Source: Photobacterium profundum (GTDB taxonomy: Bacteria; Pseudomonadota; Gammaproteobacteria; Enterobacterales; Vibrionaceae). Taken from it: 64,000 bases of DNA. Both the position numbers and the translations under genes were made by a program. The notes under the pieces are model-generated. The model made no database searches. It was given only the letters and a program-made list of their open reading frames with translations, and was not told the origin of the DNA. This document shows positions 33,010 to 43,300 of this stretch, in pieces (positions within the stretch are counted from its first letter, which is position 1; the number at the start of each line of letters is the position of its first letter). The stretch is from NCBI RefSeq assembly GCF_003026285.1, contig NZ_PYOD01000021.1:21181-85180 (forward strand), read 5' to 3'.

Positions 33010-35430
33010 ATGGCGATAAAAAAACTGTTGATCGCATCACTCTTACTCGGTAGCAGTGTTGCGCAGAGCGCGGAACAATTTGTAGTTGATGATATTCGTT
33101 TTGAAGGGCTTCAACGTGTCACTATGGGGGCTGCATTGTTAAAAATGCCAGTACGTGTAGGCGATAATGTTGATGACCGTGATGTGGCGGAAATTATTCA
33201 GGCTCTTTTTGCTTCCGGTAACTTCGAAGATATTAAAGTATTTCGTGATGGTGATGCACTGGTTGTCAAAGTGCTTGAGCGTCCGACAATTGCCAATATA
33301 ACATTTTCGGGAAACAAGGCGATCAAGGAAGAGCAACTTACTGATAATCTAGATTCATCGAATCTTCGTATTGGTGAAGCACTTGATCGTACGACACTCA
33401 GTAAAATAGAAAAAGGGTTAGAAGACTTTTACTATAGTGTCGGTAAATATAACGCCAGCGTACAAGCTGTTGTTACGCCATTGCCTCGAAATCGAGCGGA
33501 TCTTAAATTTGTTTTCACTGAAGGTGTATCGGCAAAAATTCAGCAGATCAACTTCATTGGTAATGACGTTTTTACTGATGCAGAGCTGAGCAGTAAATTT
33601 AACTTGAAGGCTGATATTCCATGGTGGAATTTCCTTGCTGATGAAAAATATCAAAAGCAAGTGCTCGCAGGTGATTTAGAAATATTACGCTCGCAATACT
33701 TGAATAATGGTTACTTGAAATACAAGTTAGACTCTACTCAAGTCTCAATCTCTCCAGATAAAAAAGGTGTGTATATCACGCTTAAAATTGATGAGGGCGA
33801 GCAGTATCAAGTGAAAGATGTAACGTTCCGTGGCGATTTGTCGAAAGATAATAATGACCTAAACGAGCTTGTTACGATCAACACTGGTGATACCTATAAC
33901 GGTGCACAAGTGACGGCACTTGAAGAAGCCGTTAAGCGAACATTAGGTGAGTCTGGGTATGCGTACCCGCAGGTAACGACTATTCCTGATTTTGATGACG
34001 ATAATAATGAAGTCTCATTGCTTGTAAACGTTGAATCTGGCAAGCGTATTTATGTACGTAATATCCAGTTCTCAGGTAACACATCAACAAAAGATGAAGT
34101 GTTGCGTCGAGAGATGCGTCAAATGGAAGGCAGCTGGCTGAACTCTAAATCGGTTGAAAGCGGTAAGAGCCGTTTGAATCGAACTGGCTTTTTTGAAACC
34201 GTCGATGTACAAACCGTTCGTGTACCGGGTTCTGATGATGAAGTCGATATCAAATATGTCGTGAAAGAGGCTAATGCTGGTAGCATTAACTTCGGTGTTG
34301 GTTATGGTACTGAGTCAGGTATCAGCTTCCAGGCGGGTATACAGCAAGATAACTTCTTAGGTACAGGTAATCGTTTTGGCATCAATGCGATGATGAACGA
34401 CTACCAAAAAAATGTAAGTTTAGAATACCGTGACCCTTACTTTACGATCGATGGTATTAGCTTAGGTGGTAAAATTTACTACAACGAGTTTGAAGCATCG
34501 GATGCAAACATTTCGGACTATACCAACCAAAGTTATGGTACAAGTTTGACATGGGGCTTCCCGTTTGATGAATTAAACTTCTTCGAATTTGGCCTAGGTT
34601 ACGATCATAACAAGATTTCGAATACCCAAGAATATTACCAAATTGAAAAATTCAAAAAGATTCATGGCTTCGATCGAGGTCAAAATGTGATTGAATTAGA
34701 TGACTTTGATTGGTCGGTTTCATGGACTCGTAATAACTTGAACCGTGGTTATTTCCCTACAGCGGGTAATCACCAACGTGCATCGTTCCGTATGACAATT
34801 CCGGGTTCTGATGCTCAGTACTTCAAAACGCAGTACGATGTTCGCCAATACTTCCCATTAAACGACGGGCATGATTTTAGCTTATTGCTTCGTGGTCGTT
34901 TAGGTTACGGTAATGGTTATGGCACAACCGACAATGGTAGTGATCAATTACTGCCATTCTACGAAAACTTCTACGCGGGTGGTTTCACTACGTTACGTGG
35001 TTTCCGTTCTAACACTGTTGGTCCTAAAGCTGTTTATGTTGGTGGTTGTAGTTCAGGTAGCTCAATTGGTGGTAATAACAATTGTGCAACAGGTACTGAC
35101 GATGCTGCTGGTGGTAACGCCGTTGCATTAGCAAGTATGGAGCTTATTGTTCCAACTCCGTTTGCATCAGATGAAATTCGTAATCAGATCCGTACTAGTC
35201 TATTTATTGATGCAGGTACAGTGTGGGATACGGAATATGATTTGAAAGATACTGACGGTAAATATCTTGAAGATTATTCCGACATGGGATTAATTCGTGC
35301 GTCATACGGTGCTGCTTTACAGTGGATGTCACCGATGGGCCCATTGGTATTCTCGATTGCTCGTCCGATCAAGAAATACGACGGTGATGATGAAGAATTC
35401 TTCACATTCACTATTGGACGAACATTCTAA
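33010..35430 (+). CDS. bamA: Outer membrane protein assembly factor BamA
   Basis: This 806-residue protein inserts beta-barrel proteins into the outer membrane. It has a signal peptide (cleavage after VAQSAE region, about residue 20), five POTRA domains (about 22-420) and a C-terminal 16-strand barrel. The LRGF motif TTLRGFRSNTVGPK lies in the lid loop, and the last residue is phenylalanine (TIGRTF). A loop near residues 677-705 holds a glycine/serine-rich stretch with two cysteines (GGCSSGSSIGG and NNNCATG), likely an extracellular loop. The gene is between rseP and skp. Confidence 0.97.
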   Translation: MAIKKLLIASLLLGSSVAQSAEQFVVDDIRFEGLQRVTMGAALLKMPVRVGDNVDDRDVAEIIQALFASGNFEDIKVFRDGDALVVKVLERPTIANITFSGNKAIKEEQLTDNLDSSNLRIGEALDRTTLSKIEKGLEDFYYSVGKYNASVQAVVTPLPRNRADLKFVFTEGVSAKIQQINFIGNDVFTDAELSSKFNLKADIPWWNFLADEKYQKQVLAGDLEILRSQYLNNGYLKYKLDSTQVSISPDKKGVYITLKIDEGEQYQVKDVTFRGDLSKDNNDLNELVTINTGDTYNGAQVTALEEAVKRTLGESGYAYPQVTTIPDFDDDNNEVSLLVNVESGKRIYVRNIQFSGNTSTKDEVLRREMRQMEGSWLNSKSVESGKSRLNRTGFFETVDVQTVRVPGSDDEVDIKYVVKEANAGSINFGVGYGTESGISFQAGIQQDNFLGTGNRFGINAMMNDYQKNVSLEYRDPYFTIDGISLGGKIYYNEFEASDANISDYTNQSYGTSLTWGFPFDELNFFEFGLGYDHNKISNTQEYYQIEKFKKIHGFDRGQNVIELDDFDWSVSWTRNNLNRGYFPTAGNHQRASFRMTIPGSDAQYFKTQYDVRQYFPLNDGHDFSLLLRGRLGYGNGYGTTDNGSDQLLPFYENFYAGGFTTLRGFRSNTVGPKAVYVGGCSSGSSIGGNNNCATGTDDAAGGNAVALASMELIVPTPFASDEIRNQIRTSLFIDAGTVWDTEYDLKDTDGKYLEDYSDMGLIRASYGAALQWMSPMGPLVFSIARPIKKYDGDDEEFFTFTIGRTF

Positions 35431-35449
35431 TTTTTTGAGGAGAAGTCTT

Positions 35450-35959
35450 TTGAAACAGTGGATTAAAGCAGCAAGTTTAAGTTTAGTTATTTTATCATCT
35501 TCAATGTATGCGCAAGCAGCTGAAGCTGCACAAAAAGTGGGCTATGTTGCAACGGGTCAAGCAATGGCTCAGTTAGCTAAGCGTTACAATGTGTCTGAAA
35601 AGCTACGTAAAGAGTTCAAAGATCGCATTGATGAGCTTCGCGGCATTGAAAATAGAATGAAAACAAAGGTCGAGAAAATGAAGCGTGATGGTGAGTTAAT
35701 GAGCTCAACTGATCGTACTAAGATTCAGCGTGAATTAGCATCTCTTGATTCTACGTACAAGCTAAAGGCTAAAGCACTTCAAGAAGACCAGCGTCGTCGT
35801 GGTCAAGAAGAAGAACAGAAATTAGTGATGAAAATTCGTACAGCAATCCAAACTGTAGCGAAGAAAGAAGGCTATGATATCGTGGTTGATGCACAAGCTG
35901 TATTGTTTGCAGATCCTAAAGATGACTTATCTAATAAAGTTATCACTGCAGTAAAATAA
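35450..35959 (+). CDS. skp: Periplasmic chaperone Skp (OmpH)
   Basis: This 169-residue protein carries unfolded outer membrane proteins across the periplasm. The signal peptide ends at MYAQAA (about residue 24). The rest is highly charged helix, including ELRGIENRMKTKVEKMKRDG, which forms the tentacles of the trimer. TTG at 35450 is chosen as start because GAGGAGAAG precedes it and the signal peptide begins there; upstream codons overlap bamA in another frame. Confidence 0.93.
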   Translation: MKQWIKAASLSLVILSSSMYAQAAEAAQKVGYVATGQAMAQLAKRYNVSEKLRKEFKDRIDELRGIENRMKTKVEKMKRDGELMSSTDRTKIQRELASLDSTYKLKAKALQEDQRRRGQEEEQKLVMKIRTAIQTVAKKEGYDIVVDAQAVLFADPKDDLSNKVITAVK

Positions 35960-35971
35960 AGTGATTATTCT

Positions 35972-36009
35972 CTTAACGCTATTTTGCTCAACGGCAAGAT
36001 AGCGTTGAG
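35972..36009 (+). other. Intercistronic hairpin skp-lpxD
   Basis: A 13-bp stem (35975-35987 with 35994-36006, one G-T pair), extendable by three pairs, closes a 6-base loop. No T-run follows, so read-through into lpxD is expected. Confidence 0.75.
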
Positions 36010-36039
36010 CTGAGCAGTTATAAAAGAATAAGGTTAACA

Positions 36040-37065
36040 ATGGCACGTATTACTCTTGCTGAAATAGCAGATAAATTGGGTGCGGAACTTCGTGGAGATG
36101 GTTCTGTAGAAATTCAATCAATTGCTGGCATGGAAAAAGCGGCTGAAGGGCAAATTACCTTCTTGTCTGCAAGTAAGTACCGTAAACATTTAGCAGAATG
36201 TCAGGCGTCGGCAGTTATGCTGAAAGAGGCCGATTTACCGTTTTTTGATGGGAATGCACTGGTACTGAAGGACCCGTATTTAGGGTACGCACTTCTTGCT
36301 CAATTATTGGATACGACACCTAAATCTGCTTCAAATATTGCGTCATCTGCATATATTGCTGATGATGCAATAATCGGTGAAGGTGCTGCTATTGGTCATA
36401 ATGCGGTTATTGAATCAGGCGCTCAAATAGGCGCCAATGTACAAATAGGTGCTGGCACCTTTATTGGACAGCATGCAGTTATTGGTGCAGGCAGTAAAAT
36501 TTGGGCGAATGTATCTATTTACCACAGTGTGACATTAGGGGTGAATTGCTTAGTACAATCAGGTGCCGTAATTGGTTCTGATGGCTTTGGTTATGCTAAT
36601 GATCGTGGTAAGTGGGTTAAAATTCCACAATTAGGTTCGGTACATGTTGGTAATAATGTAGAAATTGGAGCATGTACTACGATTGATCGTGGCGCACTTG
36701 ATGATACCATTATTGCCGATGGTGTTATTATTGATAACCACTGCCAAATTGCCCATAACGTAACGATCGGTGAAAATACTGCGATTGCCGGTGCAACAAC
36801 GATGGCTGGTAGCTTAAAGATTGGTAAGCACTGCTTTATTGGTGGTGCGACAGTAATTAATGGTCATATGGAAATTACTGATGGTGTTACGATTACCGGT
36901 ATGGGAATGGTAATGCGTCCTATCACCGAGCCTGGTGTATACTCATCAGGAATACCATTGCAGACTAATCGCGAATGGCGCAAAACAGCGGCTCGAGTTA
37001 TGAAAATTGAAGAGATGAATAAACGTCTTAAATCAGTTGAAAAAAAGCTGAATGAGAGCAACTAA
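36040..37065 (+). CDS. lpxD: UDP-3-O-(3-hydroxymyristoyl)glucosamine N-acyltransferase LpxD
   Basis: This 341-residue enzyme adds the amide-linked acyl chain in the third step of lipid A synthesis. The N-terminal uridine-binding domain is followed by a left-handed beta helix of hexapeptide repeats (about residues 100-290). The catalytic histidine lies in NHCQIAHNVTIG near residue 240. Length matches E. coli LpxD (341). Confidence 0.97.
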   Translation: MARITLAEIADKLGAELRGDGSVEIQSIAGMEKAAEGQITFLSASKYRKHLAECQASAVMLKEADLPFFDGNALVLKDPYLGYALLAQLLDTTPKSASNIASSAYIADDAIIGEGAAIGHNAVIESGAQIGANVQIGAGTFIGQHAVIGAGSKIWANVSIYHSVTLGVNCLVQSGAVIGSDGFGYANDRGKWVKIPQLGSVHVGNNVEIGACTTIDRGALDDTIIADGVIIDNHCQIAHNVTIGENTAIAGATTMAGSLKIGKHCFIGGATVINGHMEITDGVTITGMGMVMRPITEPGVYSSGIPLQTNREWRKTAARVMKIEEMNKRLKSVEKKLNESN

Positions 37066-37091
37066 TTAATCTTCAATAGAGTTCGTTGAAC

Positions 37092-37117
37092 TGGCCTGCG
37101 CATGCGTAGGCCATTTT
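37092..37117 (+). terminator. Intercistronic hairpin lpxD-fabZ, attenuator-like
   Basis: TGGCCTGCGCATGCGTAGGCCA is a nearly perfect 22-bp inverted repeat with one G-T pair, followed by TTTT. It could partly terminate transcription before fabZ. Confidence 0.6.
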
Positions 37118-37188
37118 GCGTTTAATATATATGATTTTAAAATTATTTTTATAGGTGCCAGTTGCCTATTTCGAACAGGAATGTAGTT

Positions 37189-37641
37189 TTGACAAGCGAA
37201 AAGAAAACGTTAAATATCACTGAAATTCAGGCGCTTTTACCGCACCGTTACCCGTTTTTAATGATTGATCGTGTAACGAATTACGAAGAAGGCCAAACGT
37301 TAACAGCGTATAAGAATGTCTCAATCAACGAGCCTTTATTTACTGGCCACTTCCCTAAGATGCCTATTTTTCCTGGCGTGATGATTCTTGAAGCAATGGC
37401 TCAAGCTACTGGATTATTGGCTTTTAAAAGCTTTGGTGCTCCTTCTGAAAATGAACTGTATTACTTTGCAAGCATTGATAAAGCGAAGTTCCGTAAACCT
37501 GTTGTCCCTGGCGATCAGCTTGTTTTAGAGGTTGAGTTTATAAAAGAGCGCCGTGGCATTGCTCTATTTAATGGCACCGCAAAAGTTGACGGTGAAGTTG
37601 TTTGCTCTGCTGAGCTTAAATGCGCAAGACGAGAATTCTAA
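37189..37641 (+). CDS. fabZ: (3R)-hydroxyacyl-ACP dehydratase FabZ
   Basis: This 150-residue hot-dog-fold enzyme dehydrates hydroxyacyl-ACP in fatty acid elongation. The catalytic histidine is in TGHFPKMPIFPGVM and the glutamate in LEAMAQATG (about residues 55-70). TTG at 37189 is chosen as start: AGGA lies 8 bases upstream, E. coli fabZ also starts with TTG, and the family begins there. Its stop shares one base with the ATG of lpxA. Confidence 0.94.
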   Translation: MTSEKKTLNITEIQALLPHRYPFLMIDRVTNYEEGQTLTAYKNVSINEPLFTGHFPKMPIFPGVMILEAMAQATGLLAFKSFGAPSENELYYFASIDKAKFRKPVVPGDQLVLEVEFIKERRGIALFNGTAKVDGEVVCSAELKCARREF

Positions 37642-38429
37642 TGATCCATGAAACAGCAAAAATCCATCCGTCGGCTGTAATCGAAGATGGTGTTAAAATT
37701 GGTGCGAATGTTACCGTTGGCCCATTTACTTACATTGGTGCAGATGTTGAAATCGGTGATGGCACAGAAGTGATGTCACACGTTGTGATCAAAGGCCCTA
37801 CGATTATTGGTCAAGATAACCGTATTTTCCCATTCGCAGTGATTGGCGAAGAGTGCCAAGATAAGAAATATAGCGGTGAAGCCACACGTCTTGTGGTCGG
37901 TGATCGCAATGTGATTCGTGAAAGCGTCCAACTTCACCGTGGTACCACGCAAGATAAAGGCGTCACAACTGTTGGTAATGACAACCTATTGTGTGTTAAT
38001 GCACACGTTGCTCATGATGTTGTGATTGGCGATCATACACATATTGGTAATAATTCAATCCTTGGCGGGCATGTCACAGTTGGTGATCACGCTGGTGTGA
38101 TGGCGCTATCTGCAATCCATCCATTTTGTACTGTTGGTGCTTATAGCTATGTTGGTGGTTGTTCGGCAGTTGTGCAAGATGTACCCCCATATGTCTTAGC
38201 GCAAGGTAACCATGCTACACCTTTTGGTTTGAACTTGGTTGGCCTTCAACGCAATGGCTTCGAAAAGCCAGAACTTCATGCTCTGCGTCGTGCATATAAA
38301 GAAATTTACCGTTCAGGAAAAACATTGGCAGAAGTGAAGCCAGTATTAGCTGAAATGGCTGAAGAGTGGCCATCTGTTGGTTTACTATGTGATGCTCTGA
38401 ATAACACAGAACGCGGTATTATTCGCTAA
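37641..38429 (+). CDS. lpxA: UDP-N-acetylglucosamine acyltransferase LpxA
   Basis: This 262-residue enzyme starts lipid A synthesis by adding 3-hydroxyacyl to UDP-GlcNAc. Hexapeptide repeats form a left-handed beta helix. The catalytic histidine is in VNAHVAHDVVIGDH near residue 122-125. Length equals E. coli LpxA (262) when the ATG at 37641 is used. It overlaps fabZ by one base and lpxB by one base, so the three are translationally coupled. Confidence 0.97.
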   Translation: MIHETAKIHPSAVIEDGVKIGANVTVGPFTYIGADVEIGDGTEVMSHVVIKGPTIIGQDNRIFPFAVIGEECQDKKYSGEATRLVVGDRNVIRESVQLHRGTTQDKGVTTVGNDNLLCVNAHVAHDVVIGDHTHIGNNSILGGHVTVGDHAGVMALSAIHPFCTVGAYSYVGGCSAVVQDVPPYVLAQGNHATPFGLNLVGLQRNGFEKPELHALRRAYKEIYRSGKTLAEVKPVLAEMAEEWPSVGLLCDALNNTERGIIR

Positions 38430-39571
38430 TGACGAAGCCACTGCGAATAGGAATTGTCGCTGGGGAAATCTCCGGCGATATTTTAGGTGCTGGCTTTATT
38501 CGTGCGATTAAAGCCCAATACCCTGATGCTGAATTTGTTGGTGTCGCAGGTCCACGTATGGAAGCAGAAGGCTGTGAAGCGCTGTTTGATATGGAAGAGC
38601 TTGCGGTGATGGGCATTGTGGAAGTATTAGGGCGTTTGCCTCGCTTGCTCAAAGTTAAAGCTGAGTTAGTGACATACTTTACTGAAAACCCACCGGATGT
38701 ATTTGTTGGTATCGATGCGCCTGATTTTAATCTACGCCTAGAGCTAGATTTAAAGCTACATGGTATTAAGACAGTTCATTACGTGAGTCCATCGGTATGG
38801 GCGTGGCGCCAAAAGCGGATTTTCAAAATAGAGGCAGCAACTAACTTAGTATTGGCTTTCTTACCTTTTGAAAAAGCGTTTTACGATAAGTTTAATGTGC
38901 CGTGTGAGTTCGTTGGGCATACAATGGCTGATGCTATCCCTCTTAAAACCGATCAGGCTGCAGCACAAGCTTTACTAAACCTTGATGGCAGTAAGCGCTG
39001 GCTCGCGGTATTACCCGGTAGCCGTGGCAGTGAGATGGGGATGTTGGCCGCTCCTTTCATTGAAACCTGTAAATTGCTTAAGCAAAAACACCCTGATCTT
39101 GGCTTTGTTGTTGCATTAGTCAATGACAAACGTCGTGAACAATTTGAACAGTCATGGCAAGAAACGGCTCCAGAACTCGATTTTGTACTGGTAAATGATA
39201 CTGCACGTAATGTGATGACAGCTTCAGATGCGGTGTTATTGGCATCAGGCACTGTCGCATTAGAGTGCATGCTTGTTGGTCGTCCTATGGTGGTGGGTTA
39301 CAAAGTAAAGCCTTTGACCGCATGGATAATAAGACGTTTGGTTAAAACAAAATATGTGTCTTTGGCAAATATTTTAGCTGACAAACCCTTGGTGACCGAA
39401 TTACTGCAAGAAGATTGCGTGCCTGAAAAATTAAGTGCCGAAGTCGATCGAATTTTGAGTTCTGATAATACTGAATTATTGAGTGAATTTTCTCGTATGC
39501 ATCAGTCAATAAAGTGCGATGCAGATAATCGAGCCGCTCACGCAGTTTTATCATTAATCAACAAAGCTTGA
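38429..39571 (+). CDS. lpxB: Lipid A disaccharide synthase LpxB
   Basis: This 380-residue glycosyltransferase (family GT19) joins UDP-diacylglucosamine to lipid X to form the lipid A disaccharide on the inner membrane. Family parts include GIVAGEISGDILGAG at the start, GIDAPDFNLRLE, YVSPSVWAWRQKR and LPGSRGSEM. Length matches E. coli LpxB (382). rnhB follows after 10 bases. Confidence 0.97.
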   Translation: MTKPLRIGIVAGEISGDILGAGFIRAIKAQYPDAEFVGVAGPRMEAEGCEALFDMEELAVMGIVEVLGRLPRLLKVKAELVTYFTENPPDVFVGIDAPDFNLRLELDLKLHGIKTVHYVSPSVWAWRQKRIFKIEAATNLVLAFLPFEKAFYDKFNVPCEFVGHTMADAIPLKTDQAAAQALLNLDGSKRWLAVLPGSRGSEMGMLAAPFIETCKLLKQKHPDLGFVVALVNDKRREQFEQSWQETAPELDFVLVNDTARNVMTASDAVLLASGTVALECMLVGRPMVVGYKVKPLTAWIIRRLVKTKYVSLANILADKPLVTELLQEDCVPEKLSAEVDRILSSDNTELLSEFSRMHQSIKCDADNRAAHAVLSLINKA

Positions 39572-39581
39572 GCAAATAATA

Positions 39582-40187
39582 ATGACGAAAGATTTTGAAC
39601 CATTTGTATACCCGAAAGCAAATTTGATTGCAGGTGTTGATGAAGTTGGACGCGGTCCATTGGTTGGTGCTGTTGTGACTGCTGCTGTTATTTTAGACCC
39701 TAATAATCCAATAGTGGGATTAACAGATTCTAAAAAGCTGAGCGAAAAGAAGCGCAATGTGTTATTTGATGAAATTAAAGAAAAAGCATTAGCCTGGTCG
39801 CTGGGTCGTTGTGAGCCAGAGGAAATTGATGAGCTTAATATTTTACAAGCCACAATGGTTGCTATGCAGCGTGCTGTCGCGGACTTAAACATTCAGCCTG
39901 ACTTTGTATTGATTGATGGCAATAAAATCCCTCAGTTACCAATGGCAGCGCAAGCGGTAGTAAAAGGTGATTTACGTGTGGCGGAAATTAGTGCCGCCTC
40001 GATCATTGCAAAAGTAACACGAGATCGTGAAATGGAAGTGCTTGATGCTCAGTTCCCACAATACGGTTTTGCTAAACATAAAGGTTACCCAACCAAAGCG
40101 CACTTTGAAGCGTTAGAATTACATGGTGCAATTGAGCAGCATCGTAAAAGCTTTAAGCCGGTAAAACGCATTTTGGGTATAGAGTAA
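39582..40187 (+). CDS. rnhB: Ribonuclease HII
   Basis: This 201-residue enzyme cuts RNA in RNA-DNA hybrids and starts ribonucleotide excision repair. The acidic active site is visible in AGVDEVGRGPLVGAV (D and E near residues 20-21) and in VLIDGNKIP (D). The C-terminal GYPTKAHFEAL is typical. Length is near E. coli RNase HII (198). It follows lpxB and precedes dnaE, as in E. coli. Confidence 0.96.
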   Translation: MTKDFEPFVYPKANLIAGVDEVGRGPLVGAVVTAAVILDPNNPIVGLTDSKKLSEKKRNVLFDEIKEKALAWSLGRCEPEEIDELNILQATMVAMQRAVADLNIQPDFVLIDGNKIPQLPMAAQAVVKGDLRVAEISAASIIAKVTRDREMEVLDAQFPQYGFAKHKGYPTKAHFEALELHGAIEQHRKSFKPVKRILGIE

Positions 40188-40300
40188 CTGAGCCATTTGG
40201 GGTCTTAATAGCCTTGTTGCTGTTAAGAGATATACGGTGATAATAAATGCTTTACGCTATAATTATCACTTCAAATTAGAACGCAATAAATCTGGTTGTC

Positions 40301-43300
40301 ATGGCTGATCCTCGCTTTATTCATCTTCATACTCATAGTGACTTTTCAATGGTTGATGGCTTATCAAAAGTCTCACCGTTAGTTAAAAAAGTGGCTGAAA
40401 TTGGTATGCCTGCAATGGCATTAACCGACTTTACTAACCTGTGTGGTTTAGTGAAATTCTATTTTGCAGCACATGGTGCTGGAATGAAGCCGATCATCGG
40501 CGCTGATTTTAAAGTACATTCAGAAGAGCTTGATAATGAGCTTGCTGATCTCACTATTTTGGCAGCAGACAACGACGGCTATCAAAATTTAACCATGTTG
40601 ATTTCGAAAGCGTATTTGCGTGGTCACGTTCAGCATCAGCCCGTTATCGATAAAGAGTGGTTAGCGCAATATAGCAAAGGGCTAATTTTACTGTCGGGTC
40701 GTTGTGGCGATGTTGGTAAAGCCTTGCTAAAAGGTAATAAATCGCTGGTCAATCGCTGTGTTGAGTTCTATCAAACCCATTTTGAAGATAGCTTTTATTT
40801 AGAATTAGTCCGAACAGGGCGCCCTGATGAAGATGCATTCATTCACTTTGCAGTTGAACTTGCTGCAAATGAAGATCTGCCGGTTGTTGCAACCAATGAT
40901 GTGCGCTTTATCTCTGCTGAACAATTTGATGCGCACGAAATCCGCGTGTCAATTCATGACGGTTACACCATTGTTGATCCTAATCGACCAAAATTATACA
41001 GCCCACAACAGTATTTACGTACTGAAGAGGAAATGTGTGAGTTATTTTCAGATATTCCAGAAGCGTTGGCAAACAGTGTTGAAATTGCGAAGCGTTGTAA
41101 TGTAACGGTTCGTCTTGGGGAATACTTCCTGCCTAATTTCCCTACCGGGGATTTAAGTACTGAAGACTTTTTAGTTGTTAAGTCTCGCGAAGGTTTAGAG
41201 CGACGTTTAGCATTCCTTTTTCCGGATGAAGCAGTACGTGTCGAAAAGCGACCTGAGTATGATGAGCGTCTTGAGATCGAACTTGAAGTAATTAATCAAA
41301 TGGGGTTTCCCGGCTATTTCTTGATCGTAATGGAGTTTATCCAGTGGTCAAAAGATAATGATGTGCCGGTTGGTCCTGGCCGTGGTTCAGGTGCGGGTTC
41401 ATTGGTGGCTTACGCACTCGACATTACCGATCTTGATCCGTTGGAATTTGACTTACTCTTCGAACGTTTCTTGAATCCAGAACGTGTATCGATGCCCGAT
41501 TTCGATATCGATTTCTGTATGGATAAGCGTGATTTGGTTATTGATCACGTTGCCGAAATGTATGGTCGTGATGCGGTATCTCAGATCATTACGTTTGGCA
41601 CAATGGCTGCGAAAGCGGTAATTCGAGATGTAGGGCGGGTACTCGGTCACCCGTATGGTTTTGTTGATCGTCTTTCTAAAATGATCCCGGCAGAGCCCGG
41701 TATGACATTGGCTAAAGCCTTTGAGGCAGAACCGCAACTTGGGGATGCATACAATGCCGATGAAGAAGTAAAAGCCTTAATTGATATGTGTCGTATCCTT
41801 GAGGGGGTAACGCGTAATGCGGGCAAGCATGCGGGGGGGGTTGTTATTTCACCAACGACCATCACTGATTTCTCACCACTGTATTGTGATGCAGAAGGTG
41901 CTAACCCTGTTACCCAGTTTGATAAAAATGATGTTGAAACTGCAGGCTTGGTGAAGTTTGACTTCTTGGGTTTACGAACATTAACCATCATTGACTGGGC
42001 GTTAGCTCTTATCAACCCTCGTCGAGAGGCTGAAGGCAAAGAGCCGATCAATATTGCTTCGATTCCTATGGCGGATAAAAAGTCATTTGACATGTTGCAG
42101 CGCTCAGAATCAACGGCAGTGTTTCAGTTAGAATCGCGAGGAATGAAGGATCTGATCAAACGCCTTCAACCTGATAGTTTTGAAGACATGATCGCACTGG
42201 TAGCATTGTTCCGTCCTGGTCCTTTGCAATCCGGCATGGTAGATAACTTTATCGACCGTAAGCATGGTCGAGAAGAAGTGTCATACCCCGATGCCACTTG
42301 GCAGCATGAATCGTTGAAAGAGATTCTCGAACCTACTTACGGCATTATCTTGTATCAAGAACAAGTTATGCAGATTGCACAGGTACTGTCTGGTTACACC
42401 TTGGGTGGGGCCGATATGTTACGTCGTGCGATGGGTAAGAAAAAACCTGAAGAAATGGCCAAGCAGCGCACCACCTTTGAAGAAGGTGCGGTTAATAACG
42501 GGGTCGATGGCGAACTTGCCATGAAGATCTTTGACTTAGTAGAAAAGTTTGCGGGTTACGGTTTTAACAAATCCCACTCTGCTGCTTATGCTTTAGTGTC
42601 GTACCAAACCCTGTATTTGAAAGCGCATTACCCTGCGGAGTTCATGGCTGCGGTAATGACTGCAGATATGGATAACACCGATAAAATCATTGGTTTGGTT
42701 GATGAATGTTTACGCATGAAGATACCTTTGCTGCCGCCAGATGTGAATAAAGGGCTTTATCGATTTAATGTTGATGAGCAAGGCGCAATTGTTTACGGTA
42801 TTGGTGCAGTCAAAGGTGTGGGTGAAGGCCCGATAGAAAACCTGATTGAAGCTCGTGAAAAAGGGGGACACTTTAAAGATTTATTCGATTTCTGTGCGCG
42901 TATTGATACTAAAAAAGTTAATAAGCGTGTTCTTGAAAAATTGATTAAATCGGGTGCGATGGATCGCTTAGGCCCTAACCGTGCCACTATGATGGCGACG
43001 TTGAACGATGCCATTAAAGCGGCTGGACAGCATCATCAAGCAGAAGCCTTTGGTCAGGCAGACATGTTTGGTGTATTGACTGCAGCTCCTGAAGAGGTCG
43101 AGCAAGCTTATGCCAATATTCCAGAGTGGCCAGATAAAATTTGGTTGGAAGGTGAACGTGAAACTTTGGGGCTGTACTTAACTGGTCACCCGATAAATGC
43201 CTACATTTCAGAGTTAAAGCATTACACTACTTGGCGCCTAAAAGATGCTAACCCAACAGGACGTGATAAAGTCGCGTCTGTTGCTGGTTTAGTGATTGCA

